DNA of 9,042 bases from assembly GCA_946887105.1 (NCBI GenBank), contig CAMPKJ010000204.1, positions 1 through 9,042 on the forward strand, given 5' to 3'. The notes beneath the pieces are model-generated. The model had not been told where the DNA came from and ran no database searches. It saw only the letters and a program-made list of their open reading frames with translations. The stretch is from an uncultured Acidobacteriota bacterium (GTDB taxonomy: Bacteria > Acidobacteriota > Thermoanaerobaculia > Gp7-AA8). This document shows, piece after piece, positions 1 through 6,988 of the stretch. The position numbers were made by a program, and so were the translations under genes. How positions within the stretch are numbered: the stretch's first letter is position 1; every line of letters begins with the position of its first letter.

Positions 1-62
1 GGGTCTTAGAGGCGCGGGTGCCACCGCGTGCCTTTCCTCTAAGACTCTAAGACTCTAAGACT
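1..62. repeat. Hairpin A: inverted repeat with tandem 8-bp units, cut by the window edge
   Basis: Positions 3-12 (gtcttagagg) and 36-45 (cctctaagac) are perfect inverted copies. Inside them is a second perfect 5-bp stem (13-17 with 24-28). The right arm continues as tandem units of aagactct up to position 62. The fdhA stop codon (47-49) and its last four codons lie in those units. The left arm probably extends beyond position 1. It could help end the fdhA transcript or protect its 3' end, but there is no T-run of a standard intrinsic terminator. Confidence 0.75.
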
Positions 63-3028
63 CGTTCCAATCTGCACGTCAACCCCTTCGACTCGAAGAT
101 CTTCACGTTCGGTTCCTCCGAGATGGCCAGCAGGTCGTTGACCACGTCGCCGGTCACGAGGCCGCGGCCGCCCCAGTGATACGGGAGGCCGACCTGGTGG
201 ACGCGTTTTCCGGCGATGTCGAGCGAGCGCACGCGGGTGGTGACGAGCGCGCGTGCGCGAATCGAGCCGCGGGCGGTGGTGATCGAGACGACGTCGCCGT
301 TCGCGACGCCGGTCTCGTGCGCGAGCTCGGGCGAGATTTCGGCGAAGAGCTCCGGCTGCAGTTCCGCGAGATGCGAGAGCGTGCGCGACATGCCTCCCGC
401 GGTGTGATGCTCGGTCAAACGATAGGTCATCAGCACGTGCGGGAATCGCGCATCGGGCGATTCCGCGTACGGATTGTCTTCGCGCTCGAACTTCTGCGCA
501 TGCGGATTGGTTTGCTGCTCGTACAGCGGATTACGCACGTTCGACTCGAGCGGCTCGTAATGCGTCGGCAACGGTCCGTCCTTCAGGCCCGAGGGCACCC
601 ACAGCCAGCCCAGTCCATCCGGATGCATGAGGAACGGCGCGTCGCCGGGAATGGCTTCATCGCCGCTGGCGTCCTGCGCCGGGCGATAGTCCGGCGCCTT
701 GCCGCGCGTGAAGTCCGCGACATCGTGGCCGGTCCACTCGCCGCGTTCCGCATCCCACCAGATCAGCGCCTTGCGCTCGCTCCATGGCGCACCGTCCGGA
801 CGCGCGGACGCGCGGTTGTAGAGGATCCGCCGGTCGAGCGGCCATGCGTAACCCCATCCGTGTCCGTATCGCCCGCGTGCATCGCGCGCATTTGCTTTGT
901 TCGTTCCGTCGAACACGCCGGAGTAGATCCAGCAGCCGCAGCTGGTCGTCCCATCGTTCGCGAGTTCGCCAAAGTGCTTCACCGGCGGCGAACGATGAAC
1001 GATGAGCGATGAACGATGACGCACGGGTTCTTCATCGTTCATCGTTCCTCGTTCATCGTTCTTCCACCCATGGATCTCGCGCAGCACTTCTTCCGCATCA
1101 TGATCCGCGTAGTCCCACGTCAACGCGCGCAACGCCGCATCGCGCGGAGCGTCCGTCGCCTTCGCCTTCAGTCTGCGCCCGAGCTCGATCATGAACTCGA
1201 GCTCGCTGCGCGCTTCGCCCGGAGGGTTCACCGCCTTCTCGCGCCATTGCAACAGTCGCTGCGTGTTCGTGAACGTCCCCGATTTCTCCACGTGCGACGC
1301 GGCCGGAAAGAAGAACACCTCGGTATCGATGTCCTCCGGCGCGTCCTGCCAGAACGCCGCCGTCTCCGTCTCCACCATCTCGCGCACGACCAGCCACTTC
1401 AGCTTCCCGAGCGCGGCGCGTTCGAGCTTGCCGTTCGGCGATCCGACGGCCGGGTTCTGTCCCATCACGAACAATCCGTCCAGCATGCCGTCCGCCATGT
1501 CCAGCCAGTAGCCGAAGTACGAATGATCGCCGGTCAGCCGCGGCAAGAGGCCGAACGCGAAGTCGTTCTCCGCCGTGGCCGCGTCGCCGTAGTACGCCTT
1601 CAGCAGCGACACCATGTAGCGGTCGATGTTGTGCCACCACCCCTTCGCCGCCTTGTGCTTGCCGAAGTACGCCGCGAGATCGCGCTCCTTCTCCGTCGGC
1701 ATCGGCAGATAGCCCGGAAGGATGTCGTACAGCGTCGGCACATCCGTCGAGCCTTGAATCGATGCGTGTCCGCGCAGCGCCATGATGCCGCCGCCCGGAC
1801 GGCCGATGTTGCCGAGGAGGAGTTGCACGATCGCGGCGGCACGGATGATCTGCACGCCGGTCGAGTGCTGCGTCCAACCCACCGCGTACGCGATCGCGCC
1901 CGTTTTCTCCGGTCCGGACGCGCTGGTGAAGACGTTCGCAATCTCGAGAAACGCATCGCGCGGAATGCCGCACGCGTCCTCGACGAGCTCCGGCGTGTAG
2001 CGCGCGAAGTGACGCTTCAGCACCTGCAACACGCAGCGCGGATGCTGCAGCGTGTCATCGCGGAGCGGATCGCCGCCCGCGTAGCGCCACGTTTCCGGTC
2101 CGGAAAAGATCCCGTCGAGATCCTCGGTGTCCTGAAAGTCCTCGCGCAGCAGCACGGCCGCGTTCGTGTAGCGCACCACGTACTCGCGGAAGAGGCGGTT
2201 CTCCTCGAGGATGTAGCGGATCAGCGCGCCGAGGAACACCAGATCGCTGCCGGCGCGCAGCGGCAGCCAGTAGTCGGCCATCGCGGACGTACGCGTGAAG
2301 CGCGGATCGACGTGGATGATCTTCGCGCCGTTCGTCTCGCGCGCTTCGATCACCCATTGGAAGCCGACCGGATGATTCTCCGCCATCGACGACCCCATGA
2401 TCAGGATCGCGTCGGCGAGTGCGAGATCCTGCAGCGCGGTCGTGGAGCCGCCGCGCCCGAGGGAGGCGCCCAGACCGGGCACCGTGGAACTGTGTCATAT
2501 CCGCGCCTGATTGCTCAGGCAGACCATCCCCAGTCCGGCGGTGAAGAGTTTCTTGATGAGATAGTTCTCTTCGACGTCGAGCGTCGCGCCGCCGAGGTGC
2601 GCGATGCCGGTGGTGTGCATCGCGGACTCGTCGAACGTGCGCTCGCGCGTGCGCCAGACGCGCTCGACCACCATGTCCATCGCCGTGGCCGGATCCATGT
2701 CCACCCACTCTCGCGAGCGCGGCGCGCGGTATCGCACCTTCGTGACGCGTCCCGGATGCGTGACCAGCTCGTAGCTGGCCGCGCCCTTCGGACAGAGATG
2801 CCCGCGCGAGATCGGCGAGGCCGGGTCGCCCTCGATGTTGATGACCTTGCCGCCGCGATGGTAAACAAGTTGACCACAGCCCACCGCGCAGTACGGACAG
2901 ACCGATCGCGCGACGTCCGCCCCGTCGTTCTTCTTGCGCAGCGCGCGCGTGGCGTCGCTCATGGCCGGATTGGGTGCGCCGGTGATCTGGCGGATGAGCG
3001 GCCAGCGCAGGAGGAGCTCGGCGAGCAT
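47..3028 (-). CDS. fdhA: Formate dehydrogenase catalytic (alpha) subunit, selenocysteine-containing
   Basis: This is the molybdopterin (bis-MGD) subunit that oxidises formate to CO2. It is 993 residues long when the in-frame TGA at 2495-2497 is read as selenocysteine (Sec178). An N-terminal 4Fe-4S motif is visible: Cys44, Cys47, Cys51 and Cys79, the last followed by the conserved Pro-Lys-Gly. The active-site context is NQARI-Sec-HSSTVPGLG. Further on are the HPVGFQW and DPRFTRTSA cofactor motifs, the GWTQHS...LLLGNIGRPGGG region, DDGTTSCGCW-like sequence, and a C-terminal dinucleotide-binding domain from about residue 861. The ATG at 3028 is preferred over an in-frame TTG at 3049 because the LLLRWPLIRQ start looks like relatives and the TTG lies inside a repeat. 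There is no twin-arginine signal, so a cytoplasmic enzyme is inferred. Odd points are a repeat-encoded insertion at about residues 656-680 and a C-terminus (VLES) encoded by another repeat. No beta or gamma subunit is in view. Confidence 0.95.
990..1061. repeat. Hairpin B: inverted repeat with tandem 7-bp units inside fdhA
   Basis: The left arm (990-1019) is built from aacgatg units and the right arm (1032-1061) from ttcatcg units. The arms are 30 nt each with 28 of 30 positions matching (one of the two exceptions is a G-T pair), and a 12-nt loop separates them. The whole element is in frame with fdhA and encodes NDER/MNDE on one arm and HRSS/VHRS on the other. Confidence 0.85.
2465..2483 (-). 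promoter_or_regulatory. SECIS element (bacterial type) of fdhA
   Basis: Eleven nucleotides after the TGA, the minus strand reads GGTGCCC-GGTCT-GGGCGCC. This is a 7-bp stem (six Watson-Crick pairs and one T-G pair) closed by a GGTCT loop. From memory, the E. coli fdhF element also begins 11 nt after the UGA and contains GGUCU in its apical loop, where SelB contacts the G and U. The T near the stem base could act like the bulged U of the E. coli element. The structure was drawn by eye and not folded computationally. Confidence 0.85.
2495..2497 (-). other. In-frame TGA decoded as selenocysteine (Sec178 of FdhA)
   Basis: The codon splits one continuous reading frame: the peptide before it ends NQARI and the peptide after it begins HSSTVPGLG. 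In selenocysteine formate dehydrogenases the Sec-His pair sits exactly here, with Sec as a molybdenum/tungsten ligand. Cys-containing homologues carry TGC or TGT at this position. A SECIS-like hairpin follows at the expected distance, so a nonsense mutation or frameshift is unlikely. Confidence 0.93.
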
Positions 3029-3035
3029 GGGAGGG

Positions 3036-3041
3036 AGTGTA
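3036..3041 (-). promoter_or_regulatory. Probable -10 box of fdhA
   Basis: The minus strand reads TACACT, then 7 nt (CCCTCCC), then the ATG at 3028. TTGCGA, a 4/6 match to the -35 consensus, lies 18 nt further upstream within hairpin C. A transcript from this box would begin at or next to the ATG. Confidence 0.45.
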
Positions 3042-3122
3042 AGTCTCAAAGTCGCAAAGTCGCAAAGGGCTCCGCTTCCGCGCCTCTCCTTTGAGACTTT
3101 GCGACTCTGCGACTTTGAGACT
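3042..3122. repeat. Hairpin C: inverted repeat with tandem 8-bp units between fdhA and fdhD
   Basis: The arms 3042-3067 and 3097-3122 pair over 26 nt with a single G-T exception. Units are variants of gactttgc/gactttga. The loop (3068-3096) contains one extra ctttgaga unit. The element fills the space between the two outward-facing -10 boxes of fdhA and fdhD, so its arms supply whatever upstream promoter sequence these genes have. Confidence 0.85.
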
Positions 3123-3126
3123 CTCC

Positions 3127-3132
3127 TACAAT
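3127..3132 (+). promoter_or_regulatory. Probable -10 box of fdhD
   Basis: TACAAT matches the TATAAT consensus at five of six positions and ends 6 nt before the GTG start. No well-spaced -35 is seen: the nearest TTGCGA, in hairpin C, is 22 nt upstream. A leaderless mRNA is likely if the box is used. Confidence 0.5.
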
Positions 3133-3138
3133 CCCCCC

Positions 3139-3912
3139 GTGCAATCCATCACGCGCACCGAGGTCGTGCGCATCACCGGCGCCGGGCGCGACGTCGGCGC
3201 CGATGAGGTCGTCGTCGAAGAGCCGCTGGAGATCCGCGTCGGCGAGAAGCCGGTCTCGGTGACGTTGCGCACGCCGGGCGAGGACTTCGATCTCGCCGCC
3301 GGCTTCCTCTTCACCGAATCGATCGTGAAAGATGGAGACATCGAGAGCATCCGCCATTGGGGCTCGCCGAACGTCGTGCGCGTCGATGTCCGCGGCGCCG
3401 TCGATCTGCAGCGTCTGCAGCGCCACTTCTACTCGACGTCGTCCTGCGGCGTGTGCGGCAAGGTGTCGATCGATGCACTGCGCGTGCAGACCACGCCGCT
3501 GGCCTCGGCCGCGCGCGTCGCGCCCGATGTCGTGGTCACACTCCCCGAAGCGCTGCGCGGACAGCAGAAGACCTTCGACGCCACCGGCGGCATCCACGCC
3601 GCGGGCATCTTCGACACGGACGGCAACCTCCTGCGCATCCGCGAGGACATCGGGCGCCACAACGCGGTCGACAAGGTCCTCGGCTCGTACGTTCGTGAAC
3701 GCACACCGCTCGATCGGCACATCCTGGTCGTCAGCGGACGCACCAGCTTCGAGATCGTGCAGAAAGCGATCGTGGCACGCGTACCGATCCTCGCCGCCGT
3801 CGGCGCGCCATCCTCGCTGGCGATCGAGCTCGCGCGCGAGTTCAACCTCACGCTGCTCGGATTCGTGCGCGACGGACGGTGCAACGTTTACGCGGGCGCC
3901 GATCGCGTTTAG
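3139..3912 (+). CDS. fdhD: Formate dehydrogenase accessory sulfurtransferase FdhD
   Basis: FdhD passes sulfur from a cysteine desulfurase to the bis-MGD cofactor of formate dehydrogenase, and the enzyme is inactive without it. The 257-residue product has the family's redox-active Cys-loop SSCGVCGK (Cys103 and Cys106). It also has GGIHAAG (150-156), [12 protein letters not shown] (169-180), [11 protein letters not shown] (200-210) and the C-terminal [11 protein letters not shown] block. Length is typical. The start is taken as GTG at 3139. The frame stays open upstream to a TTG at 3091, but that stretch lies in the inverted repeat and would encode a low-complexity leader. No Shine-Dalgarno site is visible, and a TACAAT box ends 6 nt before the GTG. 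The gene is divergent from fdhA, its likely client, and its stop overlaps the stop of the convergent E1 gene. Confidence 0.95.
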   Translation: MQSITRTEVVRITGAGRDVGADEVVVEEPLEIRVGEKPVSVTLRTPGEDFDLAAGFLFTESIVKDGDIESIRHWGSPNVVRVDVRGAVDLQRLQRHFYSTSSCGVCGKVSIDALRVQTTPLASAARVAPDVVVTLPEALRGQQKTFDATGGIHAAGIFDTDGNLLRIREDIGRHNAVDKVLGSYVRERTPLDRHILVVSGRTSFEIVQKAIVARVPILAAVGAPSSLAIELAREFNLTLLGFVRDGRCNVYAGADRV

Positions 3913-6272
3913 AAGATCTTCGGATACTTCCGCGGATTGGCCTCGCGCATCATCGCGTAGACCCCGCTGAAAATCGTTTCGCGGTTCGGCTTCGACCAGT
4001 AATCGCCATCCGAGCCGTACGACGGGCGGTGCTCCTTCGCCGCGATGGTCAGCGGCTCGGAGTCGAGCCAGTCGTAGCCGTGATCGCGCTCCAGCACGTT
4101 CTGCAACATCGTCGCGGTCGCGCCGCCGGGAACGTCTTCGTCGATGAATGCCACGCGATTGGTCTTCTCGAGCGATTCGACGATCACGCCGTGCAGATCG
4201 AACGGGAGCAGCGTCTGCACGTCGATCACTTCCGCATCGACGCCGGCCGTGGCCAGCAGATCCGCGGCCTCCATCACGATCTTCAGCGTCGCGCCGTACG
4301 AGACCAGCGTCACGTCGCGCCCTTCCCGCAGCACTTCCGGGACGCCCAGCGGCAGGGTGAAGTCGGCGATGTTCGAGGGCAGCTTTTCCTTGCTGCGATA
4401 GCCGTTCAGCACCTCGATCACGATGGCCGGATCGTCGGCGCGCAGCAGCGTGTTGTAGAAGCCCGCGGCCTGGGTCATGTTGCGCGGCACGCAGACGTGC
4501 ATTCCGCGCACGAGATGGATGATGCCCGCCATCGGCGAGCCGGAATGCCAGATGCCTTCGAGGCGATGTCCGCGCGTGCGGATGATCACCGGCGCCTTCT
4601 GCCCGCCCGCGGAACGCCAGCGCAGCGTGGCCAGATCGTCGGACAGGATCTGCAATCCGTACAGGATGTAATCGAGATACTGGATCTCGGCGATCGGGCG
4701 CAGGCCGCGCATCGCGGCGCCGATGGCCTGGCCGACGATGGTGCACTCGCGGATGCCGGTGTCCATGACGCGCGAGATGCCGTACTTTTCCTGCAGGCCG
4801 AGGCAGCCCTGGTTGACGTCGCCGAGCTTCCCGACGTCTTCGCCGAAGATGATCACGCGCGGATCGCGCCGCAGTGCGTGGTCGAAGCAGTGGTTGAGGA
4901 TCTCGAAGCCGTTCAGCACCGGCGCGTCGTCCGCGTATTCGGCCGGAACTTCCGCGACCTTCAACGCCGCCTGATCGCTTTCGCTGTAGAGATGCGCGTC
5001 GTAGCGCCGATCGCCTTCCTGCTGGCGCTGCGCGAGCCATTGCGCCGCGGATTCATCGCGCGTCGCGATCACCGCGCTGGCCACGGCGCGCACCGCATCG
5101 CGGCGATACGGCGCCTGATTGCGTTGCAGCTCGCTCTTCAACTCCTGCGCACCGAGCTTGTCGAGGATGGCGACCGCCTCCTTCACCTCGGCATCGATCG
5201 GCTCGCGATATGCCTGCCATGCGCGTCGCTGCGCCTCGCGCACGATGGCGACGTCTTCCTTCTCCAGCTCGTCCAGTTCGTGCGCCGTGGCGATCCCCTG
5301 CCCGATCATCCACTCGCGCATCTTCTTGATGCCGTCGAAGTCGACTTCCCAGTCGAGGCGCTCTTTCGACTTGTAGCGCTCGTGACTTCCCGACGTGGAG
5401 TGTCCCTGCGGCTGCGTGACTTCGGTGACGTGGATGATGGCCGGCACGTGCTCCATGCGCACGACCTGCGCGGCGGAGATGTAGGTCTCGCAGAGCGCCG
5501 GGTAGTCCCACGCCTTGACGGTGTAGAGGTCGTAGCCCTGTTTCGATTTCGGGTCGCGCTGGAAGCCTTCGAGCAGCTCGGTGAGATTGCCTTTGGTGAT
5601 CTGAAATTCGTTCGGGACGGAGATGCCGTAGCCGTCATCCCAGATCGAGACGATCATCGGGATGCCGAGCACGCCGCCCGCGTTCAGCGACTCCCAGAAC
5701 ATCCCTTCGGCCGTACTGGCATTGCCGATCGTGCCCCAGGCGATCTCGTCGCCGTGACGCGAGAACATCTCGGAGTCGGGGATCTGCAGCTCGCGATAGA
5801 GGCGCGACGCCCATCCCAATCCAACCAGGCGCGGCATCTGCGAGCCGGTGGGCGACATGTCGGCGGAGACGTTGAACACGTCGGTCTGGCTGGTCCAGTT
5901 GCCGTTCGCATCGAGATAGCGCGTGGCGAAGTGCGCATTCATCGAGCGGCCGGCCGACCATGGATCGTGCGCGACATCGGCGTCGGCGTAGAGCTGCGCG
6001 AAGAACTCATCGAGCGTGGCCGCGCCGGAGGCGAGCATGAACGTCTGGTCGCGGTAATAGCCCGAGCGCCAGTCGCCCTTGCGGAACGCGCGCGCCCAGG
6101 CGAGCTGCGCCACTTCCTTCCCGTCGCCGAAGATGCCGAACTTGGCCTTGCCGGTCAGGACTTCCCTGCGGCCGATCAGGCTCGCGTGACGGCTGCGCAC
6201 GGCGATGCGGTAGTCGTCGATGATGCTCTCGCGCGTGAACTGCGTGCGCGTCTGCGTTTCTGGTGTCGACAC
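3909..6272 (-). CDS. Fused alpha-beta ThDP-dependent 2-oxoacid dehydrogenase E1 (branched-chain/2-oxoisovalerate type)
   Basis: E1 decarboxylates a 2-oxoacid on thiamine diphosphate and passes the acyl group to a lipoyl E2. Here the two usual subunits form one 787-residue chain. The alpha-like half (about 1-400) has the cofactor region IGNASTAEG (182-190) to WDDGYGIS (211-218) and the loop [11 protein letters not shown] (291-301). The beta-like half (about 450-787) has FGEDVG (476-481) with the expected catalytic Glu477, [27 protein letters not shown] (684-692) and DEDVPGG (711-717). The exact substrate cannot be told; branched-chain 2-oxoacids are the best guess from overall resemblance to BCKDH and to fused E1 proteins known from Bacteroidetes. 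The start is GTG at 6272, with GGAGAG 6 nt upstream. The first ligand motif is GNA rather than GDG/GEG and the second is DD rather than NN. No E2 or E3 gene is in the window. Confidence 0.9.
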   Translation of the reverse strand: MSTPETQTRTQFTRESIIDDYRIAVRSRHASLIGRREVLTGKAKFGIFGDGKEVAQLAWARAFRKGDWRSGYYRDQTFMLASGAATLDEFFAQLYADADVAHDPWSAGRSMNAHFATRYLDANGNWTSQTDVFNVSADMSPTGSQMPRLVGLGWASRLYRELQIPDSEMFSRHGDEIAWGTIGNASTAEGMFWESLNAGGVLGIPMIVSIWDDGYGISVPNEFQITKGNLTELLEGFQRDPKSKQGYDLYTVKAWDYPALCETYISAAQVVRMEHVPAIIHVTEVTQPQGHSTSGSHERYKSKERLDWEVDFDGIKKMREWMIGQGIATAHELDELEKEDVAIVREAQRRAWQAYREPIDAEVKEAVAILDKLGAQELKSELQRNQAPYRRDAVRAVASAVIATRDESAAQWLAQRQQEGDRRYDAHLYSESDQAALKVAEVPAEYADDAPVLNGFEILNHCFDHALRRDPRVIIFGEDVGKLGDVNQGCLGLQEKYGISRVMDTGIRECTIVGQAIGAAMRGLRPIAEIQYLDYILYGLQILSDDLATLRWRSAGGQKAPVIIRTRGHRLEGIWHSGSPMAGIIHLVRGMHVCVPRNMTQAAGFYNTLLRADDPAIVIEVLNGYRSKEKLPSNIADFTLPLGVPEVLREGRDVTLVSYGATLKIVMEAADLLATAGVDAEVIDVQTLLPFDLHGVIVESLEKTNRVAFIDEDVPGGATATMLQNVLERDHGYDWLDSEPLTIAAKEHRPSYGSDGDYWSKPNRETIFSGVYAMMREANPRKYPKIF

Positions 6273-6278
6273 GTATGG

Positions 6279-6284
6279 CTCTCC
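6279..6284 (-). promoter_or_regulatory. Ribosome binding site for the E1 gene
   Basis: The minus strand reads GGAGAG-CCATAC-GTG, a good Shine-Dalgarno match with 6-nt spacing. It fixes the GTG at 6272 as the start and contrasts with fdhA, fdhD and the phosphohexomutase, which have none. Confidence 0.7.
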
Positions 6285-6337
6285 GAAGGAATGTGGAGTC
6301 GACGCGCCGGGAGAGTGGGTCGCCGCTCAGGAACATC

Positions 6338-6352
6338 ATCGTAGCACGTGCT
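6338..6352 (-). promoter_or_regulatory. Possible E1 promoter with adjoining 10-bp palindrome
   Basis: AGCACGTGCT (6343-6352) is a perfect palindrome. On the minus strand it runs directly into TACGAT (6343-6338), a 4/6 match to a -10 box. Transcription from here would give E1 a leader of roughly 60 nt containing the GGAGAG ribosome binding site. No -35 is evident. Confidence 0.3.
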
Positions 6353-6358
6353 TTCGGG

Positions 6359-6460
6359 TTCCTCGGAGTGCCTCGGTTCCTCGGAGTTCCTCGGAGGAGA
6401 AAGGGCCACTCACCCGACGAACCGAGGGACTCCGAGGAACTCCGAGGAACTCCGAGGAAC
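6359..6460. repeat. Hairpin D: inverted repeat with tandem 10-bp units upstream of E1
   Basis: The left arm (about 6359-6396) consists of ttcctcggag units and the right arm (about 6421-6460) of their inverse, ctccgaggaa. The arms pair with a few mismatches and one 2-nt gap. The loop between them is about 25 nt. It lies in the 189-nt gap between the chimera stop (6462-6464) and the E1 start (6272), so it could end or slow transcription coming from the phosphohexomutase side. Confidence 0.85.
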
Positions 6461-6461
6461 T

Positions 6462-6926
6462 CTATTGATCCAGCCGCGCCAGCACGCGCAGAACGGCGCG
6501 ATTCACGTAGGCCTCGAGAGCCACCAGCCCGAGGATCACGGCCATGTAGATCACGCCGGTGCAGCAGGCGATCAGCATGTGCAGCGGGTTCCTGAAGTCG
6601 ATGTAGTCGACGATGCCCAGCGTGAACAGTCCTTCGAAGATCACGGCGCCGAAAAACGTCCTTTTGAGAATCAGCACGACGATGGCCGCGCAGGCAACGT
6701 CGGTGAGCGGCATCTCCTCGAGGCAATGCAACGTGACCACGGCGCGGCTGGCGGGCGAGAGACGTTCGAGCGAGGACAGCAGCCGTTCGCGCTGCCATGG
6801 ATCGGGCCGCTCCTCGACGAACGGCAGCTCCTCCGCCGGACCGATCTCGCGCAGCAGCGCATCGAAGGCGTCGCGGTCACCGGATTGAGCCCGCAGGACC
6901 AGGGAGCGTTCGTGCGCGAGGGGCAT
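6462..6926 (-). CDS. Small chimeric protein: ECF-sigma-like fragments joined to a two-helix membrane tail
   Basis: The product has 154 residues from the ATG at 6926 (a GTG at 6929 is also possible) and no firm function. Residues 1-27 (ERSLVLRAQSGDRDAFDALL) look like the opening helix of sigma-70 region 2. Residues 50-80 (SSLERLSPASRAVVTLHCLE, then EMPLTDVACA) look like the first helices of region 4. The core of region 2 that binds the -10 element is missing, and so is the recognition helix of region 4. From residue 80 on the chain is hydrophobic, with predicted membrane segments at about 82-108 and 115-140 and a short basic tail. It is probably not a working sigma factor. It may be a deletion-born fusion of a sigma gene with a neighbouring membrane-protein gene, or a new membrane-tethered regulator. 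It lies 62 nt after the phosphohexomutase on the same strand, and its stop abuts hairpin D. Confidence 0.6.
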   Translation of the reverse strand: MPLAHERSLVLRAQSGDRDAFDALLREIGPAEELPFVEERPDPWQRERLLSSLERLSPASRAVVTLHCLEEMPLTDVACAAIVVLILKRTFFGAVIFEGLFTLGIVDYIDFRNPLHMLIACCTGVIYMAVILGLVALEAYVNRAVLRVLARLDQ

Positions 6927-6988
6927 CACTCCGAAGAGTGTGCATCACGGGAAAAGGTTCGAAAGGATGGCCTTGGACACCCGCGGCG

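Noticed and set aside
1..45. Standard rho-independent terminator after fdhA
   Set aside because: The stem-loop is real but lacks the U-run on the fdhA transcript side, so only a general 3'-end role is suggested.
2483..2497. Nonsense mutation or frameshift splitting fdhA into two genes
   Set aside because: Both sides are in the same frame, the stop is TGA, the flanking residues are the Sec active-site signature, and a SECIS hairpin follows.
1016..3094. Long plus-strand open frame opposite fdhA
   Set aside because: It is an Arg/His-rich antisense shadow typical of high-GC DNA. The opposite strand encodes an unmistakable formate dehydrogenase.
990..3122. CRISPR array
   Set aside because: The repeats are 7-10 bp, contiguous and arranged as inverted arms. 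There are no 23-40 bp repeats with unique spacers and no cas genes.
3178..3204. Two GGCGCC palindromes close together in fdhD
   Set aside because: GC-rich coding sequence produces these often, and they encode conserved-looking protein with no other sign of function.
3046..5040. Minus-strand open frame crossing fdhD and E1
   Set aside because: It is out of frame with E1 and antisense to fdhD. Its Arg-rich low-complexity sequence is a frame-shifted shadow.
3879..6344. Open frame of about 820 codons on the plus strand opposite E1
   Set aside because: It has no recognisable motifs, a composition dominated by Arg, Ala and His, and lies entirely over the E1 gene. It follows from E1 codon use.
6927..6940. 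Small hairpin CACTC-CGAA-GAGTG at the start of the chimera gene
   Set aside because: A 5-bp stem with no extension occurs easily by chance at this GC content. Not enough to call a regulatory element.
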